Shown: piece after piece, positions 26,028 through 33,871 of the stretch
Layout: each line of letters begins with the position of its first letter
Position numbering within the stretch: position 1 is the stretch's first letter
DNA from: CAYMZZ01 sp964395095
GTDB lineage: Bacteria > Bacteroidota > Bacteroidia > Chitinophagales > Chitinophagaceae
DNA: 64,000 nt
Reading direction: 5' to 3'
NCBI GenBank assembly: GCA_964395095.1
Contig: CAYMZZ010000009.1
Location: forward strand, 1-64,000
The notes under the pieces: generated by a model
Databases searched by the model: none
What the model saw: the letters and a program-made list of their open reading frames with translations, nothing else
Told to the model about the DNA's origin: nothing
Position numbers and translations under genes: made by a program

Positions 26028-26103
26028 ACGTATTACGTGCAACCTAAAACGTATTACGTACAACGTATTACGTACAACGTAAAACGTTGCACCTGCCGGC
26101 AGG
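26028..26103. repeat. Heptamer array, family B, 9 units, plus palindrome
   Basis: Nine in-phase units, eight ACGTnnn and one ACCTAAA, fill 26028-26090. The palindrome CCTGCCGGCAGG follows at 26092-26103, an exact copy of the one inside the amidohydrolase gene. Confidence 0.75.
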
Positions 26104-26183
26104 CGCGACGAAGGGGGCTGAACAATTTATTTGTTCCGAATATTTTCGCTATCTTCTTTTTTGAAGTACAATTACCTGCATAC

Positions 26184-26212
26184 CACTTATAACTTAAAAC
26201 TTTCAACTCCAA
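26184..26212. repeat. Inverted family C units before the DUF937-like gene
   Basis: Units that read TTATAAG/TTTTAAG on the minus strand, inverted relative to 25827-25882. They end four bases before the ATG of the next gene, so they form its leader. Confidence 0.6.
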
Positions 26213-26216
26213 AACC

Positions 26217-26822
26217 ATGCTTGACCAAATCGCCCAACTGGTACGCCAGTACAGTGAAGATGTTGTAGTCAACAACGACGCCATTCCTAATGAAAAAAAT
26301 ACGGAGGTAATGGCCGAAGCTACCCGAACCATTACTTCCGGCATGCAAAACATGATGGCGGGTGGGGGCTTACAGGACCTGATCGCCATGTTTACCCAAC
26401 AGTCGGGACAGGGTAACGGACTGGCCGGGCTCTTGCGCAATCCCATGGTGACGATGATGATCGGCCACCTGATCAGCAAACTAACCGGCAGGCTCAACCT
26501 TAGCACCGAGCAGGCCAGCCAGGTATCGAACCAGGTAGTACCGAATGTACTGAACGACCTGATGCAGCGTACGGCCAGCCAGGCTCCGGAAGATGACAGC
26601 TTTGACCTCAACGACCTGATAGGATCCCTGAGCGGTGGCACGGGGGGCTTCGATTTTCAGCAGCTAATTGGTCAGTTGACGGGTTCGGGCGGCAATGCCG
26701 GATCCATTGACCTGCAGGATATACTGAGCAAGGTAACCCGGGGCGCCCAGGAGAAAAGAGCTACGGAAACCAGTGGCTCCGGTGGCGGGCTGGGCGATTT
26801 GATCAAAGGACTGTTTGGTTAG
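26217..26822 (+). CDS. DUF937-like protein of unknown function
   Basis: A 201-residue soluble protein rich in Gln, Gly, Asn and Ser. The first 120 residues form helices with the pattern MVTMMIGHLISKLTGRLNLS and QVSNQVVPNVLNDLM, resembling DUF937-type proteins. The C-terminal part is Gly-rich with three similar motifs (LNDLIGSLSGG, FQQLIGQLTGSG, LGDLIKGLFG). No signal peptide or catalytic motif is seen. The stop codon TAG overlaps the first unit of a family F array. Confidence 0.65.
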   Translation: MLDQIAQLVRQYSEDVVVNNDAIPNEKNTEVMAEATRTITSGMQNMMAGGGLQDLIAMFTQQSGQGNGLAGLLRNPMVTMMIGHLISKLTGRLNLSTEQASQVSNQVVPNVLNDLMQRTASQAPEDDSFDLNDLIGSLSGGTGGFDFQQLIGQLTGSGGNAGSIDLQDILSKVTRGAQEKRATETSGSGGGLGDLIKGLFG

Positions 26823-26972
26823 TGAATCGTGAGGCATGAATCGTGAGGCGTGAATCGTGAGGCGTGAGAGTGGTTTAGGGTTTAAGGTTTAAGGTTTAAA
26901 TGGGATTGTCTGGTTTTGGATCGGCAACCTTGGACTTTAAACCTTAAACACTAAACTTTAAACTCCAAACCT
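26821..26972. repeat. Family F array followed by a family A hairpin
   Basis: Seven in-phase heptamers of CGTGAnn type (first one degenerate, overlapping the stop codon) at 26821-26869. Then TTTAGGG/TTTAAGG units at 26873-26900 and their inverted partners at 26934-26972. The A arms can pair into a hairpin of about 30 bases with a loop of about 30. Confidence 0.75.
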
Positions 26973-26975
26973 TGC

Positions 26976-27232
26976 TCCCAACAGCTCGTTCCCGCTTTTG
27001 CCCCATCCACTCAACATTTTCCGCATACCACTAAATGACCATTTTTTTGGTATGATTTCTGAAATACTTTTGTGGTAGTTCTTTACGGCCTGGGTGTAAA
27101 GCGATAATTACGGATTGAGCAATATGTGGAATTATCTCTACATGTTGCGAGAATTACGAGAAAGGGATCGGTGAAAATACTTAATTCGCGCTTTTAGACT
27201 TTCGTTAACAGCGAGCATTACACTAATGGCAG
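26976..27232. other. Gene-free stretch upstream of a candidate small RNA
   Basis: No convincing frame is seen. An isolated TACTTTTG at 27065-27072 matches the -7 consensus but its -33 spacing is poor. Confidence 0.4.
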
Positions 27233-27240
27233 TAAATTTG
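27233..27240 (+). promoter_or_regulatory. Putative promoter of the candidate small RNA (TAAATTTG)
   Basis: A perfect TAnnTTTG match about 90 bases before a strong intrinsic terminator, with no gene between. The -33 element is weak. Confidence 0.45.
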
Positions 27241-27244
27241 CGTT

Positions 27245-27354
27245 ATAGAATTAAACAAACAAACAAAGTCTCATACACTTATAAAAGCAGTCAATTTTCT
27301 CATAAGCAGTTAGTTTTGGTTGCGACCCCTGTTTCTACAGGGGTCTATTTTTTT
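27245..27354 (+). ncRNA. Candidate small RNA, about 110 nt
   Basis: A promoter-like TAAATTTG at 27233-27240 and an intrinsic terminator at 27324-27354 enclose about 110 bases with no credible coding frame. The 5' part is A-rich and unstructured (AAACAAACAAACAAAG). It matches no RNA family I know by sight. The terminator could instead end a longer transcript from upstream. Confidence 0.45.
27324..27354 (+). terminator. Intrinsic terminator with orphan position
   Basis: Perfect nine-base stem (27324-27332 with 27337-27345), loop TTCT, then TATTTTTTT. It is oriented for plus-strand transcription, but the nearest upstream plus-strand gene ends 500 bases away. Confidence 0.85.
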
Positions 27355-27358
27355 ATAA

Positions 27359-27474
27359 TAAGTAGTAAGTTGTAAGTGGGTAGGAGAAAGGGTCTGAAAT
27401 AGCATGCAACCTATCGGTTCTCGTCAAACCTTAAACTTTAAACTGCAAACCCAAATACCCAAATTACCATATTA
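27359..27474. repeat. Families C, A' and E at the VanZ 3' end
   Basis: AAGTnGn units at 27359-27380, inverted family A units at 27425-27450, and octamers at 27451-27474 that read TAATTTGG-like on the minus strand. The VanZ-gene stop TAA (27472-27474) forms the first three bases of the first octamer. Confidence 0.65.
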
Positions 27475-27855
27475 CCGAATTCTTCCAAATTTCCACCACC
27501 CATACCCTCCTCCCAGAACCGCTCCTGCCAGGTCGGCTACAACATCTCCACCGTCGAAGGAACGATTGGCTACAAAATAGAGTTGAACAAATTCCATCAG
27601 CAGTCCATAGAGCGTTCCGACTACTATCCAAAGCATCACATCATTCCGGTATAGCAGGCGACCACGAAAGCGGTAAATGCCCCATAAGCTGAGAAATACC
27701 AGCAGGGAAATAATGCCGATATGCACCCATTTATCAAAATAGATGGCATCGAGCCAGTCTTCCCTGGGGAAGGCTTTTCCTGGCAGGGTAAAGAGGATTG
27801 TGCACACAATAAGCCAGGCGATAGCAGGCAGGAGGTAACGGAATGATCCCTTCAC
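27472..27855 (-). CDS. VanZ-like membrane protein
   Basis: A 127-residue membrane protein with four predicted helices (about 8-25, 43-61, 73-92, 105-122). The VanZ pattern is visible: DKWVHIGIISLLVF, then the charged acidic/Phe motif GLLMEFVQLYF and the final GGDVVADLAGAVLGGGYGW. VanZ-like proteins are linked to resistance to some glycopeptides in Gram-positives, but in Bacteroidota the role is unknown. It often neighbours gcvH, which here lies two genes upstream on the same strand. Confidence 0.85.
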   Translation of the reverse strand: MKGSFRYLLPAIAWLIVCTILFTLPGKAFPREDWLDAIYFDKWVHIGIISLLVFLSLWGIYRFRGRLLYRNDVMLWIVVGTLYGLLMEFVQLYFVANRSFDGGDVVADLAGAVLGGGYGWWKFGRIR

Positions 27856-27906
27856 TTTTTGCCGGCAAACTTAAGCCTTGCGGACGGATGATATGTCTTC
27901 CTTCTC

Positions 27907-27940
27907 AAAAAAGCGAAAAGGGCCCAAAAGGGCCCCTTTC
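27907..27940 (-). terminator. Terminator after the anti-sigma gene
   Basis: Near-perfect 11-base arms (27915-27925 and 27930-27940, one mismatch) around a GGGCCC core with an AAAA loop on the plus strand. A run of six T follows on the minus strand. It ends the sigma/anti-sigma operon. Confidence 0.85.
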
Positions 27941-28026
27941 ATAACCAACTATAGAACCAAAAAGAGCTCAGCTATTTCGATCAGACCATGCTGAAGGGGG
28001 TGAAATTATTTTTTGAATGAGGGATT

Positions 28027-28812
28027 TTAAAGATTACCCAGTGTGTACATCTGCCCCTGGGGTGTGGGGTTGCCACCCATCGTTTCCAGGGTAATGGCGA
28101 AAGCCTGGGCACCAATGGTATTCTTCATGGTCAGCAATAGTCTTTTGCGCTCCACAAAAACCTCGTTGGGAATCACTCCCAGGTCAATGGGTTTACCATC
28201 GAGCAGGGCCCATAGCTGGTATTGTTTATCGCTGGCCGGCAGGGGCAGGTTATGAATAAGCAGGTATACATCCTTGCTGAGGCTGTCCCAATACACCGTG
28301 GCGTTGGCTTCGGGTGCGGGATCCATGCCCTTCATATTCGCCATCTTCACATGCGGCAAGCCTTCAACCAGGTCCATGGCTTTTTGCATATCGGCCAGTT
28401 GCTGCCGGGTGGTATCCACCTCACTGCTAATGGAAGCCAGTTCTGTTTCTATCTTTTTATTCTTATTAAGTAGCGTGATATTCCAGATTATGCTTCCGAC
28501 CAGCAGGAGCACGGCTGCGGCGGCGGCGTATTTCCAGGGGTTCGATTTCCTTCCGGGCATCGATACAACACGGGCCTCCTCTTTTTCTGGCTCCATGGCA
28601 GCCTGCACGATGGCTTGCTTCCATTCAGCAGGGGGCACGATGGCACTACCCATTACCTGCTTTTCCAGCGCCAGTTCAAAGGTTTCGCGGGCTGCACGCA
28701 CTTCGGGATACCGGGCACAGGCCTGCTCAAAGGCAAGCTGCTCTTCCTCGGTGGCTAACCCCAGTACGTAGCTCTCCACTACGCCGCTCGCTATGTATTC
28801 CTGTACGTTCAC
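28027..28812 (-). CDS. Anti-sigma factor, RskA family
   Basis: A 261-residue anti-sigma factor. The N-terminal cytosolic part (YIASGVVESYVLGLATEEEQ) resembles the zinc-free anti-sigma domain of RskA. One TM helix is near 94-112 (YAAAAAVLLLVGSIIW). A short coiled coil and the periplasmic RskA C-terminal domain follow (YQLWALLDGKPIDLGVIP). It sequesters the ECF sigma factor encoded immediately upstream and releases it on an envelope signal, probably by proteolysis. The start is GTG and abuts the sigma stop (TAAGTG), so the two are translationally coupled. Confidence 0.92.
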   Translation of the reverse strand: MNVQEYIASGVVESYVLGLATEEEQLAFEQACARYPEVRAARETFELALEKQVMGSAIVPPAEWKQAIVQAAMEPEKEEARVVSMPGRKSNPWKYAAAAAVLLLVGSIIWNITLLNKNKKIETELASISSEVDTTRQQLADMQKAMDLVEGLPHVKMANMKGMDPAPEANATVYWDSLSKDVYLLIHNLPLPASDKQYQLWALLDGKPIDLGVIPNEVFVERKRLLLTMKNTIGAQAFAITLETMGGNPTPQGQMYTLGNL

Positions 28813-29355
28813 TTAATTTGTTACTATCGTTCTCAATTGACTAATGGCGGTCCGAATCCTGGTTTTTACCGTTCCCAGCGGTATGGAAAGCGCTTTCGCG
28901 ATTTCTTCATGGGTATATCCCTGGAAATAGGATAATTCAATCAATACCCGGTGCTCTTCTTTCAAACCAGCGATTATCTTTTTCAATCCCACATCCCTGA
29001 TTTCCGGCGAACCGGCCGTCCATCCCGGATCAGCCGCTTCTGGCATGGCACTGGTCTTCTTCGCATCCTGAAATGCACGGGAACGCAGTTTATCTATAGC
29101 CGCATTGCGCGCCACATTCATCATCCAGGTAAACAGTCGACCCTTGCCGGCATCGTAGGAATCAATCTTGCGCCAGATATTCACAAACACTTCCTGCAAT
29201 ACATCGCGCACGGTTTCAGTATCAGACAAAACATTGCTGACTACGGTGTACAGGGCGCCGGAATAGTTATCATAGAGATAGCTAAAGGCTTGCTGATCAC
29301 GCTGCTGAAGCAGGGCCACCAGTTCAGGTTCACTATATTTTACTGTAGTGGTCAA
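28813..29355 (-). CDS. ECF RNA polymerase sigma factor (SigK-like)
   Basis: An ECF sigma-70 factor with region 2 (FSYLYDNYSGALYTVV, DVLQEVFVNIWRKID, RLFTWMMNVARNAAIDKLR) and region 4 (ELSYFQGYTHEEIAKALSIP, GTVKTRIRTAISQLR). I start at TTG 29355, giving 180 residues. An upstream in-frame TTG at 29451 adds 32 residues with no sigma similarity. It is paired with the RskA-like anti-sigma factor downstream. The 5' flank carries a degenerate GCCGACAGACAGG word. Its targets cannot be named. Confidence 0.9.
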   Translation of the reverse strand: MTTTVKYSEPELVALLQQRDQQAFSYLYDNYSGALYTVVSNVLSDTETVRDVLQEVFVNIWRKIDSYDAGKGRLFTWMMNVARNAAIDKLRSRAFQDAKKTSAMPEAADPGWTAGSPEIRDVGLKKIIAGLKEEHRVLIELSYFQGYTHEEIAKALSIPLGTVKTRIRTAISQLRTIVTN

Positions 29356-29488
29356 GTAGTTGGTTATCGCTGCGGCGTGCCGACAGACAGGTTTATATAC
29401 GCAGGGCTGAACGGTCCGGATTGGGCAATCAGAAAATTCATTTTGACGCAAATGCCATTTTACGGGCGAACAACGAATAGATTATTCA

Positions 29489-29866
29489 TTAACCTACCAG
29501 GCTCTCATAGCCGGCCGCGTCCATCAGGGCTGCCACATCCTCGGGATTGTCAACGGTCATCCTGATCATCCATCCCTTTCCATAAGGGTCCTGGTTGATG
29601 AGCTCGGGTGCATTGGCCAATTCCGGGTTCAGTTCATTGATGGTTCCGCTCACGGGCAGGTACAGGTCGGAAACCGTTTTCACCGCTTCCACCGTACCAA
29701 ATATCTCTCCGGCGGTCAGGGGCTTACCAATGGTCTCCACTTCTACAAATACTATATCTCCCAGTTCGCCCTGGGCAAAATCGGTAATACCTACCGTGGC
29801 CACATTGCCTTCCAGGCTGATCCACTCATGGTCTTTGGTATAACGAAGGTTGGCGGGAAAATTCAT
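29489..29866 (-). CDS. gcvH: Glycine cleavage system H protein
   Basis: A 125-residue GcvH. The lipoylated lysine is Lys63 in GTVEAVKTVSDLY. It shuttles the aminomethyl group between the P, T and L proteins of the glycine cleavage system. I start at the ATG at 29866 (MNFPANLRYTKDHEW), the usual N-terminus, rather than seven codons upstream. gcvP and gcvT are not in the window. Confidence 0.95.
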   Translation of the reverse strand: MNFPANLRYTKDHEWISLEGNVATVGITDFAQGELGDIVFVEVETIGKPLTAGEIFGTVEAVKTVSDLYLPVSGTINELNPELANAPELINQDPYGKGWMIRMTVDNPEDVAALMDAAGYESLVG

Positions 29867-30000
29867 ACTGAACAGTTTAGAGCACAAATATGCGTAAATA
29901 GCCCTTATGAACCTTGAGCTGACGATTAAATTTTTTTAAGCAGTTTACCGAATAAATTGCACCGTTCATGCCCTAATTCACTCCACTTGTCGGACGGTGC

Positions 30001-30031
30001 TTTACATTTCTATGACACAGAGATACCTTTG
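30001..30031 (+). promoter_or_regulatory. Promoter of the outer-membrane receptor gene
   Basis: TTTA (30001-30004), a 19-base spacer and TACCTTTG (30024-30031) match the Bacteroidota -33/-7 architecture, with a leader of about 28 bases. Confidence 0.6.
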
Positions 30032-30063
30032 ACCGACCTTATCTAACAAAAGAGGGTATATAT

Positions 30064-32523
30064 ATGAGAAAGATATTATTGATGGTTGTGGCGCTGGTAA
30101 CTGCCCAGTCGCTTTTTGCACAGAAAATTACGGGTATCGTTAAGGACCAGCAGGGCAAGGGTCTCGATAAAACCACTATTTCGCTTTTGCGTGCGGCCGA
30201 TTCATCGGTTGTGAAGCTGGCGGTGACCGACACCGAGGGTAAATTTTCGGTAGAAGCCGGAACCGGTCGATTCCTGGTTAGCCTCTCCCATGTTGGTTAT
30301 ATGCCATTTTATTCCAAAGTGGTTGAGCTACAAACAACGGAAGTATCCCTGGGCGACCTGGTGATGCAAAAAATGGAAGGCGCCCTTGAAGGGGTGGTTA
30401 TTACTTCGCAAAAGCCGATGATTGAAGTGAGGGCCGACAAAACCATTTTGAATGTGGAAGGCACCATCAACGCACAGGGACAGGATGCTTTTGAGCTTTT
30501 GCGCAAGAGCCCGGGTGTTATTATCGACAAGGACGATAACCTGAGCCTGGCCGGCAAAAATGGGGTACAGGTGTTTATTGATGGTAAGCCCAGTCCGCTC
30601 GCCGGAGCCGACCTGGCCAATTACCTCAAGAGTATGCAGTCGTCGCAGATTGAAGCGGTGGAACTGATTACCAATCCCTCTGCCAAATACGAAGCAGCCG
30701 GCAACGCGGGTATCATCAATATCAAACTGAAGAAGAATAAATCATTTGGCACCAACGGTTCGGTGAATGCAGGCTATGCCATCGGCACTTTTCCAAAGTA
30801 CAATGCCGGTCTTTCGCTGAACCATCGCAACAGGAAGATCAATCTCTTTGGTAATTATAATTTCAATAATGGCGATAACCTGAGCCGCTTCAACAGCAGC
30901 AGTACGCGCTTTGACACATTGTTTGAACAAAAGAACCGGGTTATCTTCCAAAACAACAGCCATGGCTTTAAGGCCGGGATGGACTATTTTGTCAACAACA
31001 AAACCATTATCGGTGCCGTGGTTAATGGCAACCTGGCGGGCAATGATATACGTACGGCTGGTCCCATGGTGTTTACGTATTTACCCACCAACTCTGTCGA
31101 CCGTATACTGGAAGCCACCAACCGTAATGATATTCAGCGCGACAATATCAACGCCAACCTCAATTACCGCTATGCGGTTACAGGAGGCACTGAGCTGAAT
31201 ATTGATGCCGACTATGGTTTCTTCAAGATTCGCAGCAATCAGTTTCAGCCCAACTATTACCTTGACTTTCCCAGCCGCGATACCATTTATCGTGCAGTCT
31301 ATAACATGATCGCTCCTACGAATATTGATCTTTATAGCGTGAAAGCCGACTATGAGCAAAACTTCAAAGGCGGCCGACTGGGTATTGGTGGTAAGATTGG
31401 CTACGTGAATACCGATAATGATTTCCAGCGCTATGATGTGTTTGGCAGTTCCAAAGTACTGGATACCCTGAAGAGCAATAAGTTTGCCTATAAGGAAAAT
31501 ATCAATGCCGTATATGTCAACTACAACAAAGCCTACAAGGGTTTTATGGTACAATTTGGTGTACGTATGGAGAATACCATTGCCAAGGGCACCTCTGAAG
31601 GATTCAGGCAATTGGGTAATGGTGACTATGTTACCTACGATTCAAGTTTCAAGCGCAACTATACCAATTTGTTCCCCAGCGCCTCTGTGACGTTGAACAA
31701 GAACCCGATGAATCAGTGGAGCTTTTCCTACAGCCGCCGTATCGATCGCCCGGCTTACCAGGATCTGAACCCCTTTGAGTTCAAGCTCAATGAGTATACT
31801 TATATGAAAGGGAATACCACCCTTCGTCCGCAATACACCAATAGTTTCGGGGTTACGCATATTTTCAAATACAAACTGACCACCCAACTGAACTACAGCC
31901 ATGTGAAGGATATTTTTGCGCAGATACCCGATACCATTGATAAGACCAAGGGCTTCCTGTATAAGGAAAACCTGGCCACCCAGGATATCGTGAGTCTGAA
32001 TGTGAGCTATCCTTTCCAGTATAAGTGGTATAGCTTTTTTGCAACCGCCAACGCTTTTTATTCATATTACAAAGCCGATTTCGGTGGTGGCGACCGCAAT
32101 ATTGAGCAGGGTGTATTCTCCTTTACCTACTATATGCAGAATACCTTCAAGCTGGGTAAGGGCTGGACGGGTGAGATCAGCGGCTACTACAGCGCACCCA
32201 CGCTTTGGCAGGGGGTGTTTAAGTCGAACGCACTCGGTTTCGTGGATATGGGTATTCAAAAAACCCTGTTTCAGAATAAGGCCAACCTTCGGGTAGCGGT
32301 AAGTGATGTGTTCCGTACGCTGAAGTGGAAGGGTAGTTCCAATTTCACCGGCGCCAATATGGTGGCCAATGGCAACTGGGAGAGCCGCCAGTTGAAGATC
32401 AATTTCAGTTATCGCTTTGGAAATTCCCAGGTGAAAGCGGCCCGGCAGCGTAAGAGCGCTATTGAAGAAGAAAACAGAAGGGCGCAGCAAAGTGGTGGCC
32501 AAATGGGCGGACCCGGCAATTAA
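30064..32523 (+). CDS. TonB-dependent outer-membrane receptor-like protein
   Basis: An 819-residue outer-membrane protein of the type annotated as outer membrane beta-barrel family 3. Signal peptide to FAQ near residue 20, then a carboxypeptidase-regulatory-like domain (about 22-105), a plug domain (about 115-225, with VQVFIDGKPSPL and GNAGIINIKLKK) and a long barrel. The C-terminus continues past the barrel as a hydrophilic Gln/Gly-rich tail. Substrate unknown. It stands alone between its own promoter and a bidirectional terminator. Confidence 0.88.
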   Translation: MRKILLMVVALVTAQSLFAQKITGIVKDQQGKGLDKTTISLLRAADSSVVKLAVTDTEGKFSVEAGTGRFLVSLSHVGYMPFYSKVVELQTTEVSLGDLVMQKMEGALEGVVITSQKPMIEVRADKTILNVEGTINAQGQDAFELLRKSPGVIIDKDDNLSLAGKNGVQVFIDGKPSPLAGADLANYLKSMQSSQIEAVELITNPSAKYEAAGNAGIINIKLKKNKSFGTNGSVNAGYAIGTFPKYNAGLSLNHRNRKINLFGNYNFNNGDNLSRFNSSSTRFDTLFEQKNRVIFQNNSHGFKAGMDYFVNNKTIIGAVVNGNLAGNDIRTAGPMVFTYLPTNSVDRILEATNRNDIQRDNINANLNYRYAVTGGTELNIDADYGFFKIRSNQFQPNYYLDFPSRDTIYRAVYNMIAPTNIDLYSVKADYEQNFKGGRLGIGGKIGYVNTDNDFQRYDVFGSSKVLDTLKSNKFAYKENINAVYVNYNKAYKGFMVQFGVRMENTIAKGTSEGFRQLGNGDYVTYDSSFKRNYTNLFPSASVTLNKNPMNQWSFSYSRRIDRPAYQDLNPFEFKLNEYTYMKGNTTLRPQYTNSFGVTHIFKYKLTTQLNYSHVKDIFAQIPDTIDKTKGFLYKENLATQDIVSLNVSYPFQYKWYSFFATANAFYSYYKADFGGGDRNIEQGVFSFTYYMQNTFKLGKGWTGEISGYYSAPTLWQGVFKSNALGFVDMGIQKTLFQNKANLRVAVSDVFRTLKWKGSSNFTGANMVANGNWESRQLKINFSYRFGNSQVKAARQRKSAIEEENRRAQQSGGQMGGPGN

Positions 32524-32561
32524 ACCATTCTTATCCTATCAGATTATATAGTGCTACCTGC

Positions 32562-32601
32562 AAAAGAAATCCCCTGCCAATCACGGCGGGGGATTTCTTT
32601 T
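32562..32601. terminator. Bidirectional terminator
   Basis: Perfect 13-base outer arms (32562-32574 and 32589-32601). The outer AAAAGAAAT/ATTTCTTTT arms closely match those of the terminator at 12468-12510. It lies between convergent genes. Confidence 0.85.
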
Positions 32602-32619
32602 ACACGTAAATGGCCAATA

Positions 32620-33336
32620 TCAGTAAGGGCCTTTATATTTTTTTCTTTTTACGAGTTTCATGTGAATGATGCGCACATCATTCAGCGGCCGGTCGCGATC
32701 GGCGCCCTGGCTGGTGGCCACAGCGGCAATGCTGTCAATAACATCAAACCCTTTTACGGTTTCGCCAAATACGGTATAGTTTCCATCCAGGTGTGGCACA
32801 CCACCGATAGAACTGTAGACAGCCCGGCGCTCCGGAGGAATTTTTGTTTTGAGGCGAAAATTTTCCAGGGAGTCGAGCCCCTGCCCGGTATACACCCGTC
32901 CCTGCACGATATAAAACTGGCTACCGCTGCTGGCTTTGGCGGGGTTCACATTATCGCCCATGCGGGCGGCGGCCAATACGCCTTTTTTATGAAAAAGACT
33001 GGTGCGGAATTCGGCCGGAACGGTATAACCAGGCCCGCCATTCCCAAGTGGTTTTCCTTTTTCGGCCTGCTTGCTGTTGGGATCTCCGGCCTGGATCATA
33101 AACTGATGAATGACGCGGTGAAAAAGGATACTGTCGTAATAGTTTTTTTTCACCAGCAGGATAAAATTATCGCGATGCAGCGGTGTGGAATCCGAAAGCC
33201 GGATGGTGATATCGCCCATGCTGGTCTGGATGAGCACATCGCGCTTGCGATCTTTTTTACGGATCTTGATTTCTTTCTGCGCAAATGAAGATTGCAGAAT
33301 CAGGAGTCCTGCCAAAACGAAGAGCAACCTTTTCAT
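32620..33336 (-). CDS. Cyclophilin-type peptidyl-prolyl isomerase, exported
   Basis: A 238-residue protein from the ATG at 33336 (MKRLLFVLAGLLILQSSFAQ is a clean signal peptide; seven more codons upstream are open). Cyclophilin motifs: FHRVIHQFMIQAGDP with the catalytic Arg, GSQFYIVQG, and DGNYTVFGETVKGFDVID. It catalyses proline cis-trans isomerisation during folding in the periplasm. A 25-residue loop (GLDSLENFRLKTKIPPERRAV) is a family variation. Confidence 0.93.
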   Translation of the reverse strand: MKRLLFVLAGLLILQSSFAQKEIKIRKKDRKRDVLIQTSMGDITIRLSDSTPLHRDNFILLVKKNYYDSILFHRVIHQFMIQAGDPNSKQAEKGKPLGNGGPGYTVPAEFRTSLFHKKGVLAAARMGDNVNPAKASSGSQFYIVQGRVYTGQGLDSLENFRLKTKIPPERRAVYSSIGGVPHLDGNYTVFGETVKGFDVIDSIAAVATSQGADRDRPLNDVRIIHMKLVKRKKYKGPY

Positions 33337-33381
33337 GCCAAACTGATTGTTTCTCAAAAAATAGTAAAAGGGAAGTGTAGT

Positions 33382-33726
33382 TTAAAAGCCTACTTCATCA
33401 AAGTACAATAATACATGGTCTTTGAGAAAATTTTCCTGTTCAATAGGGTTCATATCCGGCAGGGGCTTTAGCTGCCGGTAATGAGGCCAACCCTCCTCAT
33501 CCACTTTCTCCAGTTCAAAATAACCGCTCGCACTCAGCAACCGACAGGTGGCTATATGCATCAGGTCCTGCTTCTGCTCCTTGGTAAATTTCGGCTTAAT
33601 GTCACCCAGCTCCTGAATGCCGATCAGGAATAGAATGGATTCCATATCCGGTTTTTTACTAAAGCGTTCCACCAGCTTAGCCTCGAGGTTCCACCAGCGG
33701 ATCTGTAAGTCGTGTTGGGCATTCAT
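33382..33726 (-). CDS. Conserved Bacteroidota protein of unknown function
   Basis: A 114-residue soluble protein. I recall similar uncharacterised proteins in Bacteroidota but no function. Visible features: RWWNLEAKLVERFSKKPDME, helices in the middle (KEQKQDLMHIATCRLLSASGYF) and a C-terminal acidic segment. No signal peptide or metal motif. It is 24 bases upstream of the extended cyclophilin frame on the same strand, so probably co-transcribed. Confidence 0.75.
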   Translation of the reverse strand: MNAQHDLQIRWWNLEAKLVERFSKKPDMESILFLIGIQELGDIKPKFTKEQKQDLMHIATCRLLSASGYFELEKVDEEGWPHYRQLKPLPDMNPIEQENFLKDHVLLYFDEVGF

Positions 33727-33744
33727 GTAGCGAAGGTAGGGGCG

Positions 33745-33847
33745 AAGTTTTAAGTTGTAAGTTATAAGTTTTAAGTTTCTTCGGTCATTACCATCTTCAA
33801 ATAAGTACTTACATCTTAAAACTTACAACTTATAACTTCCAACTTAT
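33745..33847. repeat. Family C hairpin in a divergent promoter region
   Basis: Four in-phase TTnTAAG heptamers (33747-33774) and inverted partners (33808-33847) can pair over a loop of about 30 bases. This is the only block found between divergent genes rather than at a gene end. Its right arm runs into the serS -7 box. Confidence 0.75.
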
Positions 33848-33852
33848 CTTTG
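33845..33852 (+). promoter_or_regulatory. Putative promoter of serS (TATCTTTG)
   Basis: TATCTTTG matches TAnnTTTG, 19 bases before the serS ATG. The -33 region falls inside the inverted family C repeat (CTTA at 33822-33825). Confidence 0.5.
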
Positions 33853-33871
33853 CGAACAAAATTACATTCCC

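Noticed and set aside
26054..26641. Minus-strand open frame of 195 codons across the DUF937-like gene
   Set aside because: Its C-terminal part is encoded by tandem repeats and the rest is antisense to a better gene.
27226..27375. Short open frame of 49 codons over the candidate small RNA
   Set aside because: It runs through the terminator stem and ends in a repeat; its start lies before the proposed promoter box.
29356..29451. Longer form of the ECF sigma gene from TTG 29451
   Set aside because: The extra 32 residues lack sigma similarity; retained only as an alternative start.
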